Source of the DNA: Chloroflexota bacterium
Lineage (GTDB): Bacteria > Chloroflexota > Anaerolineae > UBA2200
Reading direction: 5' to 3'
DNA: 64,000 bases
Assembly: GCA_030607875.1 (NCBI GenBank)
Contig: JAUWJD010000013.1
Coordinates: 1 to 64,000 of the forward strand
The notes beneath the pieces are model-generated. The model had not been told where the DNA came from. It searched no databases and saw only the letters and a list, made by a program, of their open reading frames with translations. The translations under genes were made by a program, and so were the position numbers. Positions 25,426-32,517 of the stretch are shown piece by piece. The first letter of the stretch is position 1; the number at the start of each line of letters is the position of its first letter.

Positions 25426-25981
25426 CAACACAAAGACACAAAGACACGAAGACACAAAGAGCGAAATATGAACAAAACGGATGAATGGCTTTCTGTCATT
25501 ATGTTCTGGCTGCTGACTGCCTTGCTTCCCCTCCCTCTGAAGATCAGCGAATGACCCGTTTGATGCCATTCTTGATGAGAGGCACGTTGAAGTTGATCAG
25601 GTAGCCAAGCCGTTTGCCGGTCAGTTTCAGTTGGGTTAGGATCTGTGCCAGGAACACGGGATTGTACCTCTCGGCCGCTTTCAGTTCACAGATAACCGAG
25701 TCCTCGATAAGCACGTCCAAACGCAGACCTTCGTCAAACTTGAGTCCATCGTAAATAATGGGCACCTTTACCTGTCGCTGGAAAGCCAGGCCGCGTTTCC
25801 CAAGCTCGTGGCAGAAGCACACTTCATAGACATTCTCTAAAAGTGATGGGCCAAGGGCGCTGTGTACTGCATAAGCGGCCTTGACCACTGCCTTGCCAAT
25901 GCTTTCCTCTTTATCTGACAGCGGCGCAAACTCCATCCGAATCTCCCCTTTGTGTCCTTGTGTCTTCGTGTCTTGGTGTTG
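25426..25981 (-). mobile_element. putative small mobile element with 34-bp inverted repeats
   Basis: The left end (25426-25459; CAACACAAAGACACAAAGAC then ACGAAGACACAAAG) and the right end (25948-25981, inverted) match at 30 of 34 positions. The ends are themselves periodic (ACACAAAG / ACACGAAG every 9 bp). The only gene inside is the GxxExxY nuclease-like protein. The right end stops 2 bp before the nfi stop codon and the left end 22 bp before the sirtuin start, so the unit sits neatly between two genes of one direction. No clear target duplication was seen. Mobility is inferred. Confidence 0.55.
25544..25936 (-). CDS. GxxExxY protein (PD-(D/E)XK nuclease-like)
   Basis: The product is 130 residues, the full family length. 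The signature region reads GPSLLENVYE, with Ser31 where the first Gly of GxxExxY is expected; E34 and Y37 are kept. RLDVLIEDSVICELKAAE holds D74 and E84-x-K86, the PD-(D/E)XK-type metal site. LTQLKLTGKRLGYLINFN is the usual C-terminal strand-helix pair. The biological role of the family is unknown; the fold predicts a nuclease or a recombination function. It is enclosed by 34-bp inverted repeats and interrupts a likely nfi-sirtuin operon. Confidence 0.8.
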   Translation of the reverse strand: MEFAPLSDKEESIGKAVVKAAYAVHSALGPSLLENVYEVCFCHELGKRGLAFQRQVKVPIIYDGLKFDEGLRLDVLIEDSVICELKAAERYNPVFLAQILTQLKLTGKRLGYLINFNVPLIKNGIKRVIR

Positions 25982-25983
25982 AA

Positions 25984-26679
25984 TCAGAAGAGCGTCTCTT
26001 GCTCGGCGCGGATGCCAGGCAGCTTGGCCCCGCCAGCAACCTTGTGCGCCCAGCGGATCGGCTCGGGCAGGCGGTAGCCCATGCCGCAGCGCAGAATATA
26101 GTCCACGGCGGTCGCCAGGTCAACCTTGTGCCCTATTGAAATAAAGACGGGTTTGACGTTCTCCCTCGTACGCAACACTGCGCCGATGATTTCGCCCTGG
26201 TGGTACAGCTCGCTGTAGTCGCCCACCTTGGGGCCGACTTGGACATAGTCGCCGACCAGCCTCGACTTGGCACATCCGATGCTGGGCCTGTCCATGATCA
26301 CGCCAATGTGGGTGGCGATGCCCATGCGGCGTGGGTGGGCCAGCCCCTGTCCGTCAAAGATGAACAGGTCGGGCTCGATTTGCAGGCTCTCGAGGGCTGC
26401 CAAGATGGCTGGCCCTTCGCGGAAGGTCAGCAGGCCAGGGATGTAGGGGACAGTGAGCGGCAGATCGGCCTCTGCAGCCTCCAATGGCTGCAAATCTGGG
26501 AAGCCTAGCACTACAATGGCAGCGTGGGCACGCTGGCCGGCGGTGCTGACATCCACACCGGCTACCGTGCGCACTGGGCCTAACTCGTTGCGGGTCACCA
26601 CCTTGCTGTGCAGCTCCCTCTGCACCTGGATGGCAGCCTTTGGGGCCAAGTCCCACTTGTGCGGCGCTTGCACTTGCAT
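25984..26679 (-). CDS. nfi: endonuclease V (deoxyinosine 3' endonuclease)
   Basis: The product is 231 residues. It nicks DNA near deoxyinosine to start repair of deaminated adenine. D43 in VAGVDVS, the PYIPGLLTFREGP wedge (79-90), D109 in FIFDGQGLAHPRRMG and K138 in CAKSRLVG are all present, so the enzyme should be active. SIGHKVDLATAVDYIL closes the fold. The ATG at 26679 was chosen because sequence upstream of it lies in the promoter. Promoter at 26711-26739. The stop codon is only 2 bp from the right end of the GxxExxY element. Confidence 0.9.
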   Translation of the reverse strand: MQVQAPHKWDLAPKAAIQVQRELHSKVVTRNELGPVRTVAGVDVSTAGQRAHAAIVVLGFPDLQPLEAAEADLPLTVPYIPGLLTFREGPAILAALESLQIEPDLFIFDGQGLAHPRRMGIATHIGVIMDRPSIGCAKSRLVGDYVQVGPKVGDYSELYHQGEIIGAVLRTRENVKPVFISIGHKVDLATAVDYILRCGMGYRLPEPIRWAHKVAGGAKLPGIRAEQETLF

Positions 26680-26710
26680 GGTGCTCTCCGTGTTACGTTT
26701 AGGTGAACAC

Positions 26711-26739
26711 AGTATAGCGCATCTGACGTCGCTGGTCAA
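26711..26739 (-). promoter_or_regulatory. nfi promoter
   Basis: On the minus strand TTGACC (26739-26734), 17-bp spacer, TATACT (26716-26711). Confidence 0.7.
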
Positions 26740-26740
26740 A

Positions 26741-26813
26741 GTGCGAGACACGGATACACGGATATACGGATCGCCATACTGGTGCGAAATCCTGTCCGGT
26801 CCGTGCCTCGCAC
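26741..26813. repeat. palindromic 73-bp element between divergent promoters
   Basis: GTGCGAGACACGGA (26741-26754) and TCCGTGCCTCGCAC (26800-26813) pair at 13 of 14 positions. The inside starts with a 9-bp periodic block (ACACGGATACACGGATATAC). The -35 boxes of nfi and of PadR 2 lie directly outside its two ends. Confidence 0.6.
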
Positions 26814-26816
26814 GAT

Positions 26817-26845
26817 TTGACAAATCCGGCAAAGTGTGCTATACT
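26817..26845 (+). promoter_or_regulatory. promoter of PadR regulator 2
   Basis: TTGACA (26817-26822), 17-bp spacer, TATACT (26840-26845). Confidence 0.75.
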
Positions 26846-26850
26846 TGCCT

Positions 26851-26875
26851 ATGTACATAGATAATCTATGTACAT
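26851..26875. promoter_or_regulatory. perfect PadR operator palindrome
   Basis: ATGTACATAGAT and ATCTATGTACAT are perfect 12-bp arms around one A. The site lies at the predicted transcription start and matches the ATGTA..TACAT pattern known for PadR binding sites. Confidence 0.75.
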
Positions 26876-26891
26876 TGAAAGGGGTTGCACC

Positions 26892-27242
26892 ATGCCGCCG
26901 GAGAGGGATTTGCGCAGGGGCAGTGTCCAGGTTCTCATCCTCGGCCTGCTGCAAGAAAAACCGATGTACGGCTACCAACTCAGCAAGGAATTGCGGCGGC
27001 GCAGCAAAGGCTATTTCGAATTCAAAGAAGGCACCTTGTACCCGGCGCTGCACCGCATGGAGAAAGAGGGCCTGCTCCGTGGTGAGTGGCAGGTGGTGGA
27101 GGAGGGCCCCTCGCGCAAGTATTACCACCTGACGGACAAGGGCCGCGAGGAACTAGTCCGTTCGCGGCAGGAGTGGGCCACCTTCGCCGACCAGTTGCTG
27201 GCCTTGCTGGGCCGGCCAGGCAGCCAGACTGCGGAAGGCTGA
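26892..27242 (+). CDS. PadR-family transcriptional regulator 2
   Basis: The product is 116 residues, a compact PadR. The winged helix (about 8-85) has RGSVQVLILGLLQEKPMYG, FKEGTLYPALHRMEKEGLL and RKYYHLTDKGREEL; a short C-terminal helix forms the dimer. ATG 26892 follows GAAAGGGG; an in-frame ATG at 26868 lies inside the operator and is rejected. It probably represses its own transcript, which continues into an exported protein, a HAAS-type membrane protein and further membrane proteins. Confidence 0.85.
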   Translation: MPPERDLRRGSVQVLILGLLQEKPMYGYQLSKELRRRSKGYFEFKEGTLYPALHRMEKEGLLRGEWQVVEEGPSRKYYHLTDKGREELVRSRQEWATFADQLLALLGRPGSQTAEG

Positions 27243-27284
27243 TGTTATTAGCACTGCTGGGCAAACACGAAAGGAGGATGGTGG

Positions 27285-27680
27285 ATGAAGCGCCAAGTGT
27301 TGTTGGGGTTGGCACTGCTGTCTGCCGTTGCGATCGCCCTCGGCGGAGCCTATATCCATTCCAGAGCGCACTTGCAGGCTCTGCAAAGTCAAGCGGCATA
27401 TCCAAGCCCCGAGGAAGGAATGCGTGCGTTTGTCGCCGACAGCTACACCGGCTTGCAGAAGGTGGAGATCGTACACGCTGGCCAGGACTTGCCGTTACTG
27501 CCCAAGCTGTGGTTCGTTGAGGCCTGGGTCTGGGCGGACCGCCGCGCAGATGGCAAAGCGGTGAAGACAGAAGGGGACAACCCAGGCTGCTTCTTCTTGC
27601 GTCTGGAAGAGGGATGGGTTCTGGTTCCAGAAAGCCGCTGTCCGGAACTGCTTGCCCTTGGCATGCGTCTCTTTGGTTGA
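27285..27680 (+). CDS. exported or anchored protein of 131 residues
   Basis: Hypothetical protein. An N-terminal hydrophobic segment (about 5-24, VLLGLALLSAVAIALGGAYI) is a signal or anchor. The rest is soluble with two cysteines, one in NPGCFFLRLEEGWVLVPES and one in SRCPELL, that may form a disulfide outside. AAAGGAGGATGG (27270-27281) precedes the ATG. It follows PadR 2 by 42 bp, so it is likely part of the regulated transcript. Confidence 0.65.
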   Translation: MKRQVLLGLALLSAVAIALGGAYIHSRAHLQALQSQAAYPSPEEGMRAFVADSYTGLQKVEIVHAGQDLPLLPKLWFVEAWVWADRRADGKAVKTEGDNPGCFFLRLEEGWVLVPESRCPELLALGMRLFG

Positions 27681-27767
27681 TGAAGCATGTGATAAGCTGA
27701 CATTCGCCAAGCGCGGCGCTCTGCGTTATGATCTGCTCTGACTTTGATTCTGGTTTAGGAGGGCTCA

Positions 27768-28256
27768 GTGTCTAATGCCGATCTAGAGGGCCTGCTGTCC
27801 CGGATCCGTGCCCAGATGGACCTGGATAGCGAAACCGAACACGAGGTGCTGACTGAAATCCGCAGCCATCTCAAAGAGGCCCTGACCGAGGCCAAGGCCA
27901 GAGGCCTGGATCAGGCGGAGGCCCTGGCTTACGTCGCGAGGCGTTTCGGCCCGGGCGAGGAAGTTGGCCGCGGGCTGCAGGACGCCCACGCTGGCTGGGG
28001 CACTGCCGATGGAGTTGTCGCTGCCGGGCTGCCGGCCCTCTGTGCGCTCGTGCTGCGCTGGCTCGTGTTCGCCCCTGACGGTACGGCTTTGGGGTGGCCG
28101 GAATTGCTCAATCGTCCCTCCTTCTGGGTCATCGCTTTGCTGATGCTGCTCATCCCCCTGCTCAAATTTGGGCGCTGGCGCTACGCAGTGGCTGGCTGGG
28201 TCATCTTCTGGGCCCTGGCGGTGGTCTTTGTGACTTGGCCATCCCTGCGCTGGTAA
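27768..28256 (+). CDS. membrane protein with HAAS-like N-terminal domain
   Basis: The product is 162 residues, GTG start behind GGAGGG. Residues 1-70 are charged and helical (LSRIRAQMDLDSETEHEVL and AYVARRFGPGEEVGR), like the HAAS/DUF1700 domain that commonly follows PadR genes and is thought to pair with the regulator or another membrane protein. Three hydrophobic segments follow (about 82-100, 119-135, 138-158). Its place behind PadR 2 supports a shared envelope-stress or transport role. Confidence 0.7.
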   Translation: MSNADLEGLLSRIRAQMDLDSETEHEVLTEIRSHLKEALTEAKARGLDQAEALAYVARRFGPGEEVGRGLQDAHAGWGTADGVVAAGLPALCALVLRWLVFAPDGTALGWPELLNRPSFWVIALLMLLIPLLKFGRWRYAVAGWVIFWALAVVFVTWPSLRW

Positions 28257-28385
28257 GTAGGGGCGAGGCATTTTTGGGCGCGACTTGCTGTGGACCAAGG
28301 CGAACGCACCATGCCTTGATTGTGCAAGAGCGTCTAGCGGATGAAATGCCTCGCCCCTACGATAGGAATAGGAGGAAACAAACAC

Positions 28386-29075
28386 ATGAACGATTTGGCA
28401 GTCATCGAGACCATCCTTCGCAACCGCTACCACTTCTTCGTTGAAATCCGCGACGGAGTGCAGCTCCAGGCCAAGATGCGGGCGATGCTGGTCTCCAGCG
28501 TCATCTTCCTGGCGCTGTATGGGGCGGTGCTGGGCTCAACGCACAGCCTGTGGCAGGCGATGAGTTCGGCGGTCAAGCTGCCCATTCTCTTCCTGGCTAC
28601 GGTGATCGTCTGTTCGCCGACGCTGTACTTCTTCAACGTGCTCTTTGGCTCCAACCAGAGCCTGACGCAGAACGTGGCCCTGATGCTGACGGCAATCACC
28701 GTGACTGCGGTGCTGCTGCTCGCCTTTACACCCATTGTGCTCTTTTTCCTGCTGACCACCAGCGGCTACCAGTTCTTCAAGCTGCTCAACGTCGGCATCT
28801 TCACCGCCAGTGGCTGGATGGGCGTGCTTTTCCTCAGCCAGGGAATGAGGATTGTCGCCGCAGCAGGCAAGCAAGGCGCCAGCGCCAGGCGCAACGTGGT
28901 GCGGCTGTGGATCCTGCTTTATGCCTTTGTCGGCAGCCAGATGGCCTGGACGCTGCGCCCCTTTATCGGCGCGCCGAGCATGAAGTTCGAGCTGTTCCGC
29001 CAGTTGGGTGGCAACTTCTACTCCAACATCTTTGCCAGTATAGGCGAGATGCTCGGCTTTTTCGTGGTGCGATAG
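28386..29075 (+). CDS. polytopic membrane protein, function unknown
   Basis: The product is 229 residues with about six hydrophobic segments (the first near 38-58, the last near 175-195). N-terminal region MNDLAVIETILRNRYHFF is cytoplasmic; GFFVVR ends the protein. AGGAGGAAACAAACAC precedes the ATG. Small proteins of this kind with a charged N-terminus and Yip1-like helices occur in several phyla without known function. The next gene starts 10 bp behind, so the two form an operon. Confidence 0.65.
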   Translation: MNDLAVIETILRNRYHFFVEIRDGVQLQAKMRAMLVSSVIFLALYGAVLGSTHSLWQAMSSAVKLPILFLATVIVCSPTLYFFNVLFGSNQSLTQNVALMLTAITVTAVLLLAFTPIVLFFLLTTSGYQFFKLLNVGIFTASGWMGVLFLSQGMRIVAAAGKQGASARRNVVRLWILLYAFVGSQMAWTLRPFIGAPSMKFELFRQLGGNFYSNIFASIGEMLGFFVVR

Positions 29076-29084
29076 GAGGTGGAC

Positions 29085-29861
29085 ATGGCCGGTAAGACAC
29101 CTGAACAGAAGCCGCTCGCCTCGGACAGGCTCCTGGATCTGCTGCTGGATGCTCTGCAGGAGCGGCAGGCGGCACGGCAGGGCAGGGCTGCTGGGCCGAC
29201 TAGAGCACCTGAGCCGCTGCCGGCGCAACCCGCTGCACCCCCGAAGGCTCCGCGGTCCGCCCTGGCGGTAGGCAAGAGAAAACCTGCAGCCCGGAAGCCT
29301 CAGTCAAGACCTGGCCCTGGCGAGGAAGGTTGGGAGCCACCGCCCAAGCTGCCCCCTATCCATCTAGAGCGAGTGCTGGTACGCTTTCTGGCCTTGATCG
29401 TGGTGCTCATCATTGCATTCAACGTGCCCGTGACCCGCTATGGTGTGAGCCTGGCGCGCATCATGCCCGACTCTGCCTCGCTGATCATCCGCGACGGCCT
29501 GATCCTGAAGGGCAGCGGCCCAGAGATCTACAAGCTGCAGGACGACAAGTTGCGCTGGATCAGCAGCCTGGACGCCTTCGAGCACCTGGGTTTGAGGTGG
29601 GGCGACGTGCGCGTGGTCGAGGACCACTTCCTGGACCATTTCGAGAAGGGGCCACCGATACACGTATTGCTCAAGTGCCTGGACAGCCCGCACATCTACC
29701 GGCTGGAGAATCAGCAGAAGCGTTGGATCCAGGACATCGACACCTTCCTGGCCGAGGGCCATGTCTGGGACGACGTGCGCTTTGTGGACTGTGAGTACCT
29801 GCGGGGGATTCCCGACGGCCCGCCCATCCCCGAAGATGCTGGTCCGCCGCCGCAGCCCTAG
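29085..29861 (+). CDS. single-pass protein with repeated WI-type module
   Basis: The product is 258 residues. A long Ala/Pro/Arg-rich cytoplasmic part (1-95) is followed by one membrane helix (about 101-117, LVRFLALIVVLIIAFNV) and an outer part with two copies of a module of about 45 residues: IYKLQDDKLRWISSLDAFEHLG and IYRLENQQKRWIQDIDTF, each ending in a G(P)PI motif. The tail is Pro-rich (DAGPPPQP). AGGAGGTGG precedes the start. A second copy of its last 49 codons stands alone at 31377-31528. Function unknown. Confidence 0.65.
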   Translation: MAGKTPEQKPLASDRLLDLLLDALQERQAARQGRAAGPTRAPEPLPAQPAAPPKAPRSALAVGKRKPAARKPQSRPGPGEEGWEPPPKLPPIHLERVLVRFLALIVVLIIAFNVPVTRYGVSLARIMPDSASLIIRDGLILKGSGPEIYKLQDDKLRWISSLDAFEHLGLRWGDVRVVEDHFLDHFEKGPPIHVLLKCLDSPHIYRLENQQKRWIQDIDTFLAEGHVWDDVRFVDCEYLRGIPDGPPIPEDAGPPPQP

Positions 29862-30390
29862 CTGAGACGACACACACCATGCCATGGTGGCTCCTCGCCA
29901 GCCCCGCCGCAGAGGGAGAGCGCACAGAGAAGGCCCAGGTTAGCACGAGGAGCGTGGGCCTCTGTCGGTTTGAGCGCTGTGACTCTGCACGGACAAGACA
30001 GCCTGACTGACGACCGGAGGCGAGTACAGAGCACGGCCCTTCGGACTGCCAGGCGCAACAATTCGACGACGGCGACTCGCTCAGTCACGGAGAAGAGGGC
30101 CTCCGAACGAGCCTGTCCTGTAGGGCGGCTTGACTGTCCAGCGGCCTGGAGCCTGGGCGCTAGTTCTGCCTGGGCGGATCAGCGGAGTCTGAAGGGGCGG
30201 CTGTGCCCGTCTTCCCTGCCACTCTGTATCCTCTGGGGGCGGCACGACCACCGGCAGGCGCCTCCGTCAGTGCACTCAACAGGCTGGTGTCTTCCCCAAC
30301 TGGCATTGCCCTCTGTCTCATTTCGGGAGCTGCTGAAGCTGGTGTATAATGTGGTTGGCAAAGCGAAGTGAGTCAACAAGGAGGCTAACT
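29862..30390. other. 530-bp intergenic region
   Basis: No gene recognised. A hairpin (AGAAGGCCCA near 29930 with TGGGCCTCT near 29955) can end the previous operon. The -10-like TATAAT at 30345-30350 is probably used by the next gene; no matching -35 is clear. The GC-rich middle shows nothing recognisable. Confidence 0.4.
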
Positions 30391-31248
30391 ATGAACAAGC
30401 ACGCATTGCTCATCATCGTGGTCATCGCTGTGTTACTTGCCCTCACGGGCGCCGTATCGGGCGCGCGTCCGCAGATAGGGCCCTTCACGACCGAGGGCGA
30501 CACTACTGTGTTGCAGTTCGAGCCCTTGACCGATAGCCTATTCCCCAGCCAATTCAAGTTCCACCTCATGGCCCAGGGCGGGGCAGATGGCTTCTTCGAC
30601 GGTGCTTTCACCTTCGAGGAATGGGGCATAGTCGACTTTGGGTCCGGTTATGGTGCCAATCATGGACTGATGACCATCACCACCGACGACGGGGAGGCCG
30701 ACTTTCGCTTTGACGGCCAGACCAATTCGGTTGACGTCTGGGGCACCTTTGCCGTCCTTGACGGCAGCAGCGGCTTCAAAGGGCTCAGGGGCGAAGGGTG
30801 GTTTAGAGGCAACGCTGACTACGTGTTCACCGTCTATTACGAACCCTGTGGCGGACACAGTGGCACCGCTTGTCCTGCTGGCCAATGCTTCGCCCACGGC
30901 GGCGATCTGACAATGAAGAAGCAGGAGGTCAGGTGGCAGCTCACCAACTACGGCGACGAGCGGATCACAATAGATAGCGTTACGTTCTTCTGGCCGGTGG
31001 ACAACGGCCCGCTGACCGGGGTGACGCTGGGCAAGAAGATCTACGAGGGAGCCCTGAACCCCTCCTGGGCCACGCTCGACACGGGTTGGGCAGGCGCAGA
31101 CAAGAGTCGTCAGATCAACCAGGGCCAGACGAAGGAGCTCCAGTTCGAGTTCACGAACGTGGTCAGCACTGACCCCAGCGGCTACACGATCCTGGTCCAG
31201 TTCGCCGAGGGCTGTGCGGCGACGGCGGTCGCCTTCACCAACCCATAA
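30391..31248 (+). CDS. exported protein of unknown function, 285 residues
   Basis: A signal peptide covers residues 1-25 (ALLIIVVIAVLLALTGAVSG). The first half (about 30-150) looks beta-rich, like allene-oxide-cyclase or DUF3224-type barrels (FTTEGDTTVLQFE, GGADGFFDGAFTF, GSSGFKGLRGEGWF). The C-terminal half (about 180-285) resembles an Ig-like or cellulose-binding beta-sandwich (VRWQLTNYGDERITIDSVTF, LDTGWAGADKSRQI). Four Cys near 150-170 and 275 may form disulfides. AAGGAGGC precedes ATG 30391. Exported, probably binding or structural. Confidence 0.6.
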   Translation: MNKHALLIIVVIAVLLALTGAVSGARPQIGPFTTEGDTTVLQFEPLTDSLFPSQFKFHLMAQGGADGFFDGAFTFEEWGIVDFGSGYGANHGLMTITTDDGEADFRFDGQTNSVDVWGTFAVLDGSSGFKGLRGEGWFRGNADYVFTVYYEPCGGHSGTACPAGQCFAHGGDLTMKKQEVRWQLTNYGDERITIDSVTFFWPVDNGPLTGVTLGKKIYEGALNPSWATLDTGWAGADKSRQINQGQTKELQFEFTNVVSTDPSGYTILVQFAEGCAATAVAFTNP

Positions 31249-31376
31249 CCACAGACTTGCGAAGCCGCCGAAAAGCGCGGCAGCGAAGCACTTTCGGGGA
31301 TGTCTGTGTCAAGGGCGCATCGGGGGACATGGATCCGCCTTCGACCCTGCCTCCCATCCAGTGGCTGGGTGGAGAC

Positions 31377-31528
31377 CCAGCAGAAGCGCTGGGTCAAGGA
31401 TATCGACACCTTCCTGGCCGAGGGCCATGTCTGGGACGATGTGCGCTTCGTGGACTGTGAGTACCTGCGGAGGATTCCCGACGGCCCGCCCATCCCCGAA
31501 GATGCTGGTCCGCCGCCGCAGCCGTAGA
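31377..31528 (+). pseudogene. duplicated C-terminal fragment of the WI-module gene
   Basis: From QQKRWVKDIDTF to DAGPPPQP the sequence repeats residues 212-258 of the protein encoded at 29085-29861 with only a few changes (WV for WI, K for Q, R for G). There is no start or signal, and upstream sequence is unrelated, so it is a displaced copy of a gene end, 1.6 kb away from its source. Confidence 0.75.
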
Positions 31529-31537
31529 GCATAGTGA

Positions 31538-31636
31538 AGACCTTTGGGGTTTGTGTGCAGTAGGAGCGGTGCCGCTCTCCGGTGCGTGGCACCACATTAG
31601 AGCTGCTTCACCTCGCCAGGGACACCCCAAAGGTCT
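31538..31636. repeat. 13-bp perfect inverted repeat (AGACCTTTGGGGT)
   Basis: AGACCTTTGGGGT (31538-31550) and ACCCCAAAGGTCT (31624-31636) enclose two small hairpins (GGAGCGG..CCGCTCT and GGTGC..GCACC). It resembles the AGACCCC hairpins near 16.9 and 17.2 kb. Confidence 0.5.
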
Positions 31637-31746
31637 CAGCTCACTGTAAGCCGAACGGCGGAGACGAGAACGGCCCTGACGCAATCGGCGCCTCCGCCGT
31701 TTTGTGCTATTATCCTGTGCAGTGTGCAACGGGGGAGGGGGGAATC

Positions 31747-32448
31747 GTGGAAAAGAGAAGGAAGATTTGGGGAAAGCGACCGTTTCAGTTGACAATGATG
31801 GCCTGCGCTCAGTTCGTCGTGCTGACTGCGCTCGCCATGCTGATATACCCTGGTGGCGGTAGGGCCGATCCAACGTCGCGCGGATACTCCTTCTTCAGCA
31901 ATTTCTTCAGCGAACTGGGCCTCACCGTGACGAGGAGTGGCACGCCGAACTCGGTGTCTGCCATCCTGTTTGTCACCGCCCTGACCCTGGCCGGCCTGGG
32001 GCTGGTGCTGTTCTTCGTCGCTGCGCCGCAGTTCTTTTGGCAGAGGCGTACCCTGCGTGCGCTCAGTGTCCTGGGGTCGGTCCTTGGCGTGATCTCTGGA
32101 CTATGCTACGTGGGCGTGGCCTTCACTCCAGCCAACCTGTATCCCGTGGCGCATGGCCGGTTCACGCTGTGGGCCTTTCAGGCACTCCTGGTCGTGGCTG
32201 TGTTCTACTCCGCTGCCACTTTGCTCAACCCGGGTTATCCCAAGGTCTATGCCCTTGTGTACACCCTGTTTGCTGCGCTGCTGGCTGGCTACGTCTGGCT
32301 GATGATGAGCGGCCCAGGCTTTGGCACCGCACGGGGTGTGGTGATTCAGGCCACGGGGCAGAAGATCATCGTCTATGCGGTTATTGTCTGTATGTTCATC
32401 CAGAGTTACGGTGCAGTGCGGTTGCGGCGGCGGGGCTTTGAGGCATAG
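31747..32448 (+). CDS. polytopic membrane protein (DUF998-like)
   Basis: The product is 233 residues with about six transmembrane helices. Conserved features are SFFSNFFSELG after the first helix and CYVGVAFTPANLYPVAHGRF in the middle, which fit DUF998-type proteins of unknown function. GTG at 31747 follows a purine-rich GGGGGAGGGGGG run. TATTAT near 31709 may be the -10 box. It stands alone between repeats. Confidence 0.65.
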   Translation: MEKRRKIWGKRPFQLTMMACAQFVVLTALAMLIYPGGGRADPTSRGYSFFSNFFSELGLTVTRSGTPNSVSAILFVTALTLAGLGLVLFFVAAPQFFWQRRTLRALSVLGSVLGVISGLCYVGVAFTPANLYPVAHGRFTLWAFQALLVVAVFYSAATLLNPGYPKVYALVYTLFAALLAGYVWLMMSGPGFGTARGVVIQATGQKIIVYAVIVCMFIQSYGAVRLRRRGFEA

Positions 32449-32474
32449 TGCAACAGAGACAGCAAACACGAAGG

Positions 32475-32514
32475 TACGAAGAACTGAAAAGGGTTTTCTT
32501 GGTGTTTCTCAGAT
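32475..32514. repeat. short palindrome of the ACACGAAG type
   Basis: AAACACGAAG pairs with CTTGGTGTTT around a smaller hairpin GAAAA-GGG-TTTTC. It looks like a minimal relative of the ends of the GxxExxY element and lies between convergent genes, where it could terminate transcripts. Confidence 0.4.
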
Positions 32515-32517
32515 TCG

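Noticed and set aside
25426-25461. CRISPR-like periodic repeat
   Set aside because: Units are 9 bp and contiguous without spacers, and no cas gene is near. The same holds for the other short-period blocks.
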